This document shows, one piece after another, positions 6,005-12,060 of a stretch of 12,499 nt of DNA. Position numbers and translations under genes: made by a program. Under the pieces are notes generated by a model. That model ran no database searches. It saw only the letters and a list, made by a program, of their open reading frames with translations, and was not told where the DNA came from. Location of the stretch: positions 1-12,499 of the forward strand of contig JADFJY010000029.1 of the NCBI GenBank assembly GCA_022565935.1, written 5' to 3'. Positions within the stretch are counted from its first letter, which is position 1; each line of letters opens with the position of its first letter. The DNA comes from Nitrososphaerota archaeon (GTDB lineage Archaea; Thermoproteota; Nitrososphaeria; Nitrososphaerales; Nitrosopumilaceae).

Positions 6005-6844
6005 TTGACCGAATTTATGCTTGATGTTCTTGTCAAAAATCTGGTTTTAGTAAAACAAGACTTTGCAAAAAATTATACTGGAAGTGCTCATATTCAAGAA
6101 GTAATACCCGTTTCTACTTCTATACAATTTCCAGTAAATTCAAATCATTTAGAAATGCTTCATGATTTTGCTCAAAAAAATCCAATTTACTTTAATTCAT
6201 ATGAAGAAAAAATTGCTGGAACAACATGTGTTGTTTATGAGGGCGATATTAACGAATATTGGCTAAATAGCATTAAACACGGCTCTAGTTGTCAACCATT
6301 TTACCCAACTTGGATAATGTCTGCATATGTAATGGCTCTTGTTGCAAAAAAATTTGGATATACTGAATTAGTAGATGTTGGTTCTGGTGATGGACGAATT
6401 GCATTCTGTGGAAAAATATTGGGGTTAATTTCACATAGTATTGAAATCGATGATGTGTTAGTAGAATTACAAGAAAGAATTAGTAAATCTACAAATCAAA
6501 ACTTTAATCCAAAATGTAACGATGCATTAGAGTTTGATTATTCTCAACTTGGATTAACACACCCAGTATTTTTCATTGGTGGTCTTTCTCAAATGGGTGG
6601 TGACATTTTGGCAACTAATATTATTAATAAAATAAAGGACATTTCAAACATATCACATAACGCTGGAATAGTATTTGCTGGGACAAATTCTAAAAAACAA
6701 TTATCAATTAATATATCAAATGGTGGATGGGGGTCAATTATTAAAAAACACAATTTGGAGATTATTGATACAGTTTCATTGCCAACTATATGGACTTTTG
6801 ATCAGAAAATTGAAACTCCATATATTTACACAAAATTCAATTAA
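6005..6844 (+). CDS. Class I SAM-dependent methyltransferase-like protein
   Basis: The protein has about 279 residues. A Rossmann-type SAM-binding motif, VDVGSGDGRIAF (123-134), is followed by an acidic strand end, SIEIDD (145-150), as expected for class I methyltransferases. The N-terminal ~100 residues are not a standard part of that fold and contain WLNSIKHGSSCQPFYPTW just before the motif. The C-terminus, PTIWTFDQKIETPYIYTKFN, is unusual in charge and aromatic content. The substrate is unknown. The start is uncertain: TTG at 6005 is the first plausible in-frame start, ATG at 6017 is next, and a TATA-like stretch (about 5953-5966) would start transcription near 5980-5990. An ATG at 5982 in another frame reads eight codons to a stop (see findings). 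The 3' end overlaps the convergent DUF35 gene by 8 bp. Confidence 0.85.
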   Translation: MTEFMLDVLVKNLVLVKQDFAKNYTGSAHIQEVIPVSTSIQFPVNSNHLEMLHDFAQKNPIYFNSYEEKIAGTTCVVYEGDINEYWLNSIKHGSSCQPFYPTWIMSAYVMALVAKKFGYTELVDVGSGDGRIAFCGKILGLISHSIEIDDVLVELQERISKSTNQNFNPKCNDALEFDYSQLGLTHPVFFIGGLSQMGGDILATNIINKIKDISNISHNAGIVFAGTNSKKQLSINISNGGWGSIIKKHNLEIIDTVSLPTIWTFDQKIETPYIYTKFN

Positions 6845-7145
6845 CATAAAAAAAATAATTCCCATTAACAATACCACATTTTGAAATTTTAACTGTTTGT
6901 CCTATTTCCGGCATTTGTGAAATTTTTGCCATTATCTTTATAGTATTTTCAAACTCTATTATGCAAAAATATTCCTTGTTTTGCCTTGAAAACTCTATTA
7001 TTTTGCCTTTAAAATCACCTTTTTTTAGAGATACAGTACCAAAACAATTGCTGCAAAATTCAACAGGTGGCCAAACAATTTTCTTACAAATTGTACATTC
7101 AGGAATACAGAATGTTCCTTTTATTAACTCTGACTCAAAACTCAT
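6837..7145 (-). CDS. DUF35 protein (rubredoxin-like zinc ribbon + OB fold), thiolase partner
   Basis: A 102-residue member of the OB-fold/zinc-ribbon family that pairs with thiolases in archaea. There it bridges thiolase and HMG-CoA synthase and helps bind CoA substrates. The zinc ribbon is CTICKKIVWPPVEFCSNC with C17, C20, C31 and C34; the WPP between the Cys pairs is a family hallmark. Residues ~40-100 form the beta-rich OB domain (GKIIEFSRQ, IKIMAKISQMPEIGQTVKI). It is shorter than typical members (about 130-140), with a clipped N-terminal helix. Its ATG overlaps the stop of the thiolase by ATGA, so the two are translationally coupled and very likely form a complex. It is convergent with the methyltransferase-like gene, overlapping by 8 bp. 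Confidence 0.9.
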   Translation of the reverse strand: MSFESELIKGTFCIPECTICKKIVWPPVEFCSNCFGTVSLKKGDFKGKIIEFSRQNKEYFCIIEFENTIKIMAKISQMPEIGQTVKISKCGIVNGNYFFYVN

Positions 7146-8251
7146 TTCTCTAAAATCAACACTGTTGAAGATGTAGCTGCTGCAGACATGTTATGAACCA
7201 ATCCCACATTAGCATTGTCAACTTGTCTTGTATCTGCATTTGATTGAAGTTGTTGTGTTATTTCTATAGTCTGAGCTATACCTGTTGCCCCAAGCGGGTG
7301 TCCTGAACCAATCAGCCCACCTCTAGGATTTATTTTAAAATCATTTGTCTCATAAAGTTCTTTAATTATACTAGTTCCATTACCTAAATCAGAGAAACCA
7401 AGGGATTCTAATGCCATAGGTTCACAAACAGAAAATGCATCATGTAATTCTGCAACATCAATATCTTGTATGTTTTGATTTGCCATTTTTAATGCAGCAT
7501 ATCCAGCTATTTTACTAGATTCCATTGAACTAAATGACATATTTTTTGTAAATGCTGCAGAAGTTGTTTTTTGTCCAATACCTGTAATCCATATTGGTAT
7601 GTCTGTAATTTTTTTAGTTGTTTCTTCAGATGCAAGAAGAATAGATGCACCGCCAGTACAAGGTCTTGAACAATCTAATAGTCTAAGATCATCTGTTAAT
7701 TTTTTAGAATTCATTACATCTTGTATTGTGAATGTTTTCTTTGATAGCGCATTAGGGTTTTCTTTAGCTTGTTTGTGATTTTTTACTGAAACAATGGCCA
7801 GTTGTTCATCTGTAATTGAAAATTCTCGTTTATATGATTTAGTAAAAATAGATGCCCAAAAAATTGGATGTTTGAACTCTCCCCTAGAATCATCCCATTC
7901 TAAGATTTGTCCTGGACTGTCATACCTTTCAGCACCGTTAATGAGAATCATATCTACAAGACCTGACACTATATAGGAATAGGCTGAAACTATTGAATTT
8001 GTGCCTGAATTACATAAACTTTCTATGGAGTGAGCAATTTTTGGTTGAATTCCTATCATTTCTGATAAAATTGGGGCTAGGTATTTTGAATTATTGTTTG
8101 TAGAAACTAAAACAGCATCAATGTCATTTTTATTAATTTTAGGGTTATTTTCAAAGAGTTTTTTTACAGATTTAAGTAAAACAGATTCAATTTTCTGATC
8201 ATCTTTTGTAAATGGAGTAATTCCATATGCTGCAATTCCTACTTTGATCAT
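7142..8251 (-). CDS. Thiolase superfamily protein (archaeal SCP2/acetyl-CoA acetyltransferase type)
   Basis: A 369-residue protein of the archaeal thiolase type that condenses or cleaves acyl-CoAs. The nucleophile is C80 in SLCNSGTNSI; HDAF (270-273) and GGLIGSGHPLGATG (311-324, with H318) are the other conserved blocks. In place of the glycine-rich motif near the end of most thiolases, this protein has HNMSAAATSST (353-363), which is unusual. It is coupled to a DUF35 partner downstream (ATGA overlap) and preceded after 2 nt by the LLM oxidoreductase. A GGAGG site 7 nt upstream fixes the ATG at 8251. In ammonia-oxidising archaea thiolases serve the 3-hydroxypropionate/4-hydroxybutyrate cycle and the mevalonate pathway; which, if either, applies here is unknown. 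No HMG-CoA synthase is next to it. Confidence 0.9.
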   Translation of the reverse strand: MIKVGIAAYGITPFTKDDQKIESVLLKSVKKLFENNPKINKNDIDAVLVSTNNNSKYLAPILSEMIGIQPKIAHSIESLCNSGTNSIVSAYSYIVSGLVDMILINGAERYDSPGQILEWDDSRGEFKHPIFWASIFTKSYKREFSITDEQLAIVSVKNHKQAKENPNALSKKTFTIQDVMNSKKLTDDLRLLDCSRPCTGGASILLASEETTKKITDIPIWITGIGQKTTSAAFTKNMSFSSMESSKIAGYAALKMANQNIQDIDVAELHDAFSVCEPMALESLGFSDLGNGTSIIKELYETNDFKINPRGGLIGSGHPLGATGIAQTIEITQQLQSNADTRQVDNANVGLVHNMSAAATSSTVLILEK

Positions 8252-8253
8252 TT

Positions 8254-9219
8254 TTATTCCTCCAAAAATATTTTTTTTAATAGTTCAAAAGATTCAGATA
8301 CATCACCAACTGGATTAAATTGAATTATTGGTAAATCTAATCCTGATTCATAAAATTTTTGAAGTTGTTTTTTACATTCTTCTAAAGTACCAGCTATACA
8401 AAGCGATTGTAGCATAGAATCAGTGACAAATTCATGAGTGGATTTTGATCCTGATTTTTTAAATTCATCAAATATATTAGATGTTTCATTTTTAAATCCA
8501 TTTTTTTCTAAAAATTCTCTATATACTTTTCCTACAGATACATAAAAAGCCAATGTTTTTTTAGCACGTTTAATTGCAATATCTGAATCTTCTGTAACAC
8601 ATGTAATTATCTGACAAGCTACATCAATTTTTTTCTTTGATTGCATTTTTGTTATTGTTTCTTTCATCTCATTTATTGGTCTTAGATAAAAAATTACACC
8701 ATCTCCAATATTCCATGTTAAATTAACCATTTTTTCATTGACTGCTGCTAAATAAATTGGGATTGATTTTCTTTTAGGTTTCGTCAATAATGTAAAATTC
8801 TTTAAATCAAAAATTTCTCCAGTATAATTAATTTTTTTCCCTGATAGAACTAATCTTATTATTTCAACACATTCTTTCATTCGCTGTAATGGTTTTTCAA
8901 ATTTATCACCATGAAAAGTTTCAACTAACGGTAAACTACTTGTTCCAAGACCAAGAATTAATCGTCCATCAGATAAAGTATCTACAGTAGATGCCCCCAT
9001 TGCAATTAGTGATGGACTTCTTGAATAGATATTGATAATAGATGAGCCTATTTTTTGGGTTTTTGTCTGGTTTGTAACAGCGCTTAACATTGAAAAGTTC
9101 TCCATTCCCCATGTTTCAGGTATCCAAATTGAATCGATATTAGTTTTAGACAAAATTTTTGAGGATTCTAGAACCTGATTTACTGAAAGTAATGAGCCTA
9201 GACTACATCCTATTCGCAT
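8254..9219 (-). CDS. Luciferase-like (LLM class) F420-dependent oxidoreductase
   Basis: The protein has 321 residues, a normal length for F420-dependent members of the bacterial luciferase-like TIM-barrel superfamily (Mer, F420-dependent glucose-6-phosphate dehydrogenase and relatives). Visible landmarks are WIPETWG (32-38), SPSLIAMGASTVDTLSDGRLILGLGTSS (68-95, the most diagnostic block), a hydrophobic ITCVTEDSDIAIKRAK (205-220) and the C-terminal barrel end GLDLPIIQFNPVG (293-305). Ammonia-oxidising archaea make F420, which makes it the likely cofactor, but FMN cannot be excluded. The substrate is unknown. It is the first gene of an operon with thiolase and DUF35 protein, so a CoA-linked or lipid/ketone substrate is a reasonable inference. 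The ATG at 9219 lies about 26 nt from the box CTAAATA. Confidence 0.88.
   Translation of the reverse strand: MRIGCSLGSLLSVNQVLESSKILSKTNIDSIWIPETWGMENFSMLSAVTNQTKTQKIGSSIINIYSRSPSLIAMGASTVDTLSDGRLILGLGTSSLPLVETFHGDKFEKPLQRMKECVEIIRLVLSGKKINYTGEIFDLKNFTLLTKPKRKSIPIYLAAVNEKMVNLTWNIGDGVIFYLRPINEMKETITKMQSKKKIDVACQIITCVTEDSDIAIKRAKKTLAFYVSVGKVYREFLEKNGFKNETSNIFDEFKKSGSKSTHEFVTDSMLQSLCIAGTLEECKKQLQKFYESGLDLPIIQFNPVGDVSESFELLKKIFLEE
8259..8263 (-). promoter_or_regulatory. Shine-Dalgarno site of the thiolase, inside the LLM gene end
   Basis: GGAGG on the minus strand, formed by the final Glu codons of the upstream oxidoreductase gene, lies 7 nt before the thiolase ATG at 8251. It shows translation from an internal site of a polycistronic mRNA. 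Confidence 0.65.
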
Positions 9220-9240
9220 GAAAATTGTATGTACACTGGA

Positions 9241-9247
9241 TATTTAG
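9241..9247 (-). promoter_or_regulatory. TATA-like box of the LLM-thiolase-DUF35 operon
   Basis: CTAAATA on the minus strand is centred about 25 nt upstream of the ATG at 9219, consistent with a leaderless transcript for the operon. Confidence 0.45.
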
Positions 9248-9290
9248 CGTATCTGTTTTAGTAATAGGTTAATTTTGGTTGAGGTTGAGT

Positions 9291-9308
9291 ATTATCAGAT
9301 CAGATAAT
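9291..9308. promoter_or_regulatory. Dyad-symmetric site between divergent genes (candidate operator)
   Basis: ATTATCAGATCAGATAAT has perfect 6-bp arms (ATTATC/GATAAT) and a GATC centre; only the two A residues beside GATC break full symmetry. It lies 11 nt before the TTG start of the 48-aa gene and 72 nt upstream of the LLM operon start, where a regulator could act on both. The role is inferred. Confidence 0.45.
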
Positions 9309-9319
9309 AATCATAAACA

Positions 9320-9466
9320 TTGAGTGAACAGATTTTTAATGAGAAATCGTACAAAGGGGAAACCTTTTGGAATAATGCTACGCAATACACCCTAGTTAGC
9401 AAAGATGAATCCTTTGTAGAAGAAGTAGCATACATGATGGTTACATTGCACCGAACTGGTGCATAA
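9320..9466 (+). CDS. Small hypothetical protein, 48 aa, TTG start
   Basis: The frame runs from TTG at 9320 to TAA at 9464-9466 and encodes a compact protein: SEQIFNEKSYKGETFWNN near the N-terminus and ESFVEEVAYMMVTLHRTGA at the C-terminus. The composition is balanced (Trp, Tyr, Met, His, Gly, Thr), unlike random translation of A+T-rich DNA, and its codons are less A+T-biased than its surroundings. An in-frame TAA six bases upstream of the TTG (9314-9316) rules out a longer protein. A dyad-symmetric site sits at the expected promoter distance. A T-rich tract follows immediately after the stop. I do not recognise the family. Its small size and ATTG context suggest a leaderless transcript. It is divergent from the LLM operon and convergent with the nucleotidyltransferase gene. 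Confidence 0.6.
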   Translation: MSEQIFNEKSYKGETFWNNATQYTLVSKDESFVEEVAYMMVTLHRTGA

Positions 9467-9470
9467 AAAT

Positions 9471-9494
9471 TAAAATTTTATTTTATTATTTTTT
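9471..9494 (+). terminator. T-rich terminator after the 48-aa gene
   Basis: The palindrome TAAAATTTTA (9471-9480) runs into a T-rich stretch up to about 9494, directly after the stop of the 48-aa gene. This is a likely oligo-T terminator, although part of it is the coding end of the convergent nucleotidyltransferase. Confidence 0.4.
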
Positions 9495-10146
9495 CTACTT
9501 CTAGTGAGCATTCTTCAATATCTTTGAAAGAGTCTATGGAATACCATTTTATCTTTTTAAATTTAATTGTAATGAGTTTACCTTTTTTTGCATAATCTGG
9601 AAAAAGTGTTTTTTCTATATCACCTTTATTTGGTAAATCTTTGAGTATTGTTTTTTGAAGATGATAAATTCCTGCATTCATCCACAAGTTTGAAATCTCT
9701 TTTTTCTCTCTAAATTTTGATATTTTGTTTCCATTTGTTTCTAAAGTACCAAATTTAGTTCGTAATTCAATAGATGCTATAGAATTTGGTTTTCTGGAAA
9801 GTTTTTTTAAATCAATATTTGTTATTACATCTCCATTAATTACAAAAAATGATTTGTCATCAATCATTTTTCCTGCCTTTTTTATTGCACCAGCAGTACC
9901 TAATGGTGATTTTTCAATTGAAAATTTTATTTTTATGCCTATCTTTTTCACAGATAAATAATTTTCAATCATATTTGTTTTATATCCTGTACAGATAATT
10001 ACTTCATTTACTCCATATTTTTTAAGATATTTTATCTGCCATTCAATAATTGAAATATTTTTTATTGAAATGAGAGGTTTTGGGAAATAATCTGTAATTG
10101 GACTTAATCTTTTACCTCGTCCACCTGCTAAAATTATTGCTTTCAA
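9478..10146 (-). CDS. Short sugar-1-phosphate nucleotidyltransferase (NDP-sugar pyrophosphorylase family)
   Basis: A single-domain, 222-residue enzyme that joins a sugar 1-phosphate to an NTP, giving an NDP-sugar for surface glycans or glycolipids. Motifs are LAGGRGKRLSPIT (6-18, nucleotide binding), PKP (22-24), EKSPLGTAGAIKKAG (78-92), VINGDV with the metal-binding D106, WMNAGIY (155-161) and a late D205. There is no C-terminal beta-helix domain, so it resembles the short mannose-1-phosphate guanylyltransferase or HddC-like forms. Which sugar and which base cannot be told. The start is TTG at 10146: an in-frame TAA is immediately upstream and the N-terminal KAIILAGG must be kept. The sequence is strikingly Lys/Ile-rich (about one residue in six is Lys). 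It faces the 48-aa gene 11 nt away. Confidence 0.9.
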   Translation of the reverse strand: MKAIILAGGRGKRLSPITDYFPKPLISIKNISIIEWQIKYLKKYGVNEVIICTGYKTNMIENYLSVKKIGIKIKFSIEKSPLGTAGAIKKAGKMIDDKSFFVINGDVITNIDLKKLSRKPNSIASIELRTKFGTLETNGNKISKFREKKEISNLWMNAGIYHLQKTILKDLPNKGDIEKTLFPDYAKKGKLITIKFKKIKWYSIDSFKDIEECSLEVEKIIK

Positions 10147-10168
10147 TTAATTATTGTCTTATTTTTAG

Positions 10169-10177
10169 AGTATATGA
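10169..10177 (-). promoter_or_regulatory. TATA-like box of the nucleotidyltransferase gene
   Basis: CATATACTC on the minus strand is centred about 26 nt upstream of the TTG at 10146. This spacing supports both the unusual TTG start and a leaderless mRNA. Confidence 0.45.
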
Positions 10178-10227
10178 AAATTTTCAAATCAAGAGTAATA
10201 GCAATTTCTCTCTCAGTTGGTATATCC

Positions 10228-10359
10228 TCAATTTTCCTCTGTCAAGTAGTAATGTAATTCGGTATAGCACTCTACACAATATTCTTTAAAATCAGTATGG
10301 TCACAATCATAGACTTTTTTTACATCATTATTACATTTGGAACAGGTTGGCAATATCAA
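10228..10359 (-). CDS. Small zinc-ribbon protein, 43 aa, TTG start
   Basis: From TTG at 10359 to TGA at 10228-10230 the frame gives 43 residues: PTCSKCNNDV, then YDCDHTDF, then EYCVECYTELHYY. The spacing C6-x2-C9 ... C19-x-H21 ... C28-x2-C31 is that of a zinc ribbon or double zinc site. An in-frame stop directly precedes the TTG, and another TTG at 10353 is an alternative. An out-of-frame ATG at 10363 would encode only ten residues. It begins 4 nt after the stop of the upstream membrane protein gene, so the two probably share an mRNA. The Cys pattern, not the start codon, is the main support. The function is unknown; such mini zinc ribbons are common in archaea and may bind nucleic acid or protein partners. 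Confidence 0.6.
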   Translation of the reverse strand: MILPTCSKCNNDVKKVYDCDHTDFKEYCVECYTELHYYLTEEN

Positions 10360-10363
10360 TCAT

Positions 10364-10741
10364 TTAGGATTTTTTAATCTTTATTCCGCCCAATATAGTG
10401 ATGATTATACCAATTACAATTAATCCTCCACCTTCACCTGCCATTCTAGCCATGTTTTCAGTTTCTGCAGCATCAACAAAAAACATTGCACCACCAATAA
10501 TGATCAATATGCCAGTTACAGTAAGCATAATGCCTAAAACTTTGAAGGGGGGTTTTTTTGATATGAAAAATGCAACAAATGACAAAATTATTGGAGGCAT
10601 TCCAAGACCTATTCCACGTGTCATTGCGTCTAATGGTAAGAATCCATCTCCTGCTCCGCCACCACCAACCATGGCATCAGCACCATATATTATCAAAAGA
10701 ATTATCGAAATTCCAGATAATACAAGTGATGGAGATATCAT
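10364..10741 (-). CDS. Small integral membrane protein, four predicted TM helices, 125 aa
   Basis: I do not recognise the family. Hydrophobic segments lie near 4-22, 46-61, 67-90 and 104-121. The first loop is glycine-rich (MVGGGGAGDGFLPLDAMTRG, 24-43), and a second polar stretch, AAETENMARMAGEGGG, separates helices 3 and 4. The KKPPFK between helices 2 and 3 is positively charged and probably cytoplasmic, as is the final KIKKS. The topology implies both termini inside and the Gly-rich loop outside. It has no conserved catalytic residues. The ATG at 10741 has an A+T-rich box with AATTAATT repeats just upstream. It is probably co-transcribed with the 43-aa zinc-ribbon gene 4 nt downstream, and lies 65 nt after purK. 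Confidence 0.82.
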   Translation of the reverse strand: MISPSLVLSGISIILLIIYGADAMVGGGGAGDGFLPLDAMTRGIGLGMPPIILSFVAFFISKKPPFKVLGIMLTVTGILIIIGGAMFFVDAAETENMARMAGEGGGLIVIGIIITILGGIKIKKS

Positions 10742-10797
10742 GTTTCAATTAATTTTTAATTAATTAATAAATGTATTAGGGCATATTTTGTTAGGGT

Positions 10798-10814
10798 TTT
10801 ACTAATTTAGTAAA
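10798..10814. repeat. Perfect inverted repeat across the purK stop codon
   Basis: The arms TTTACTAA and TTAGTAAA are exact reverse complements around a single T (10806). The purK stop codon lies in it. No T-tract follows on the purK strand, so it is not a classical terminator; it could be an operator for the downstream membrane protein gene or chance. Confidence 0.4.
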
Positions 10815-11961
10815 GAGGTTGAGTAATAACTTTCTCTTTGAGAGTTTTAAGTTTCTCCAATAATTGTTCTACTGTTTCACCATTTTTTGCAACTAAATTA
10901 AAATGTCCCAGTTTTCGTAATGGTTTTGAAATTTGTTTTCCATACATTTTCAGATATACATTTGACTCTAAGAGAGTAATTGATTTGTATTCTCCTTCAA
11001 ATTCTTTTGATCCCAAAATATTGTACATTATAGTATTATGAAGTAGTTTAGTACTTCCAAGCTCTAAACCCAAAATTGCTCTTAGATGTTGCTCAAATTG
11101 TGATGTTTCACTTGATTGTAATGTATGGTGACCTGAATTGTGAACTCTAGGTGCAATTTCATTAATTACTATGTTGTTATCTAGAGTCACAAACATTTCT
11201 ATTCCAAAAGTACCTGCTCCTTTGATAACTTTCATTATTTTTTCTGCAATTTGTTCAGCTTTTTGTGTAATTTCTTCTGTGACCCTAGCAGGAGCTATTG
11301 TTTCACGTAAAATGTTTTCTTCATGAATGTTTTCAACTAGCGGGTATGTTTTGATTTGACCTTTAGTATTTCGTGATGCAATTACGGATACTTCCATTTT
11401 AAATGGAATATATTTTTCCAGTAACAGGTTTTGTCCTTGGAAATAATCAAATGCTTTCTGAATTTCATCTTCTGAATTTATTTTAAAATTGCCTCTGCCA
11501 TCATAAGCATCTCTCCTTGCTTTTAATAATGCAGGAAATCCAAATTTTTTCAAACCATCTTTAACATCTTCAATTTTTTCTATTTTAATAAAATCTGGAA
11601 CTAAAATATCATTTTCCAGTAGGAATGATTTTTGTAAAAACTTGTCTTGAATAATTTTTAGTGTTTCCGGAGAGGGATTTACCTCTGTATTTTTTTCGAT
11701 AGATTTTAGAACATCACTGTCTCCAGATTCAATCTCATAAGTAATAATATCTGATTTATTTGCTAAATCTACAATTGCATCTTTATTTTTAAAATCAGCT
11801 ACAATTTGTTCTGCACCAGATTGAGCTGCAGGACAGTTTTCAGTTGGATCTAATACTATAATTTTTGATATATGTTCAGGCATTTTCTTTGCTGCCTCTG
11901 TAATCATCATTCCAAGTTGTCCTCCACCTATAATTCCAAGGATCTTTGTCAACATATTCAT
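10807..11961 (-). CDS. purK: N5-carboxyaminoimidazole ribonucleotide synthase (PurK)
   Basis: An ATP-grasp enzyme that carboxylates AIR with bicarbonate and ATP to N5-CAIR in purine synthesis. From the ATG at 11961 the protein has 384 residues, normal for the family. Features are an N-terminal GIIGGGQLGMM (about 9-19), the ATP-grasp region with RRDAYDGRGNF (about 149-159), LLLEKYIPFKMEVSVI, and the metal/substrate-binding NEIAPRVHNSGHHT (267-280) followed by SQFEQHLRAILG. The frame extends one codon upstream to a TTG at 11964, and an ATG at 11955 is also possible. The product is used by PurE, encoded divergently 99 bp away, so both halves of the pathway share one promoter region. Confidence 0.95.
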   Translation of the reverse strand: MNMLTKILGIIGGGQLGMMITEAAKKMPEHISKIIVLDPTENCPAAQSGAEQIVADFKNKDAIVDLANKSDIITYEIESGDSDVLKSIEKNTEVNPSPETLKIIQDKFLQKSFLLENDILVPDFIKIEKIEDVKDGLKKFGFPALLKARRDAYDGRGNFKINSEDEIQKAFDYFQGQNLLLEKYIPFKMEVSVIASRNTKGQIKTYPLVENIHEENILRETIAPARVTEEITQKAEQIAEKIMKVIKGAGTFGIEMFVTLDNNIVINEIAPRVHNSGHHTLQSSETSQFEQHLRAILGLELGSTKLLHNTIMYNILGSKEFEGEYKSITLLESNVYLKMYGKQISKPLRKLGHFNLVAKNGETVEQLLEKLKTLKEKVITQPLY

Positions 11962-12060
11962 CAATGGGATGGACTAAAAATAGCTAATGTTGATTTGAAT
12001 AATATAATTGGGTTTTTCATAACAGTTATCGTTAATTACTCTCTAGTTTTTTCTAATAAT

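Noticed and set aside
10334..10363. Ten-residue ATG frame starting at 10363
   Set aside because: It stops after ten codons, while the overlapping TTG frame carries the Cys-x2-Cys pairs.
10398..10763. 121-residue open frame on + strand opposite the membrane protein
   Set aside because: Proline/Ile/Met-rich translation is the antisense of Gly-rich, hydrophobic codons; the minus-strand membrane protein has clean TM topology and a promoter-side start.
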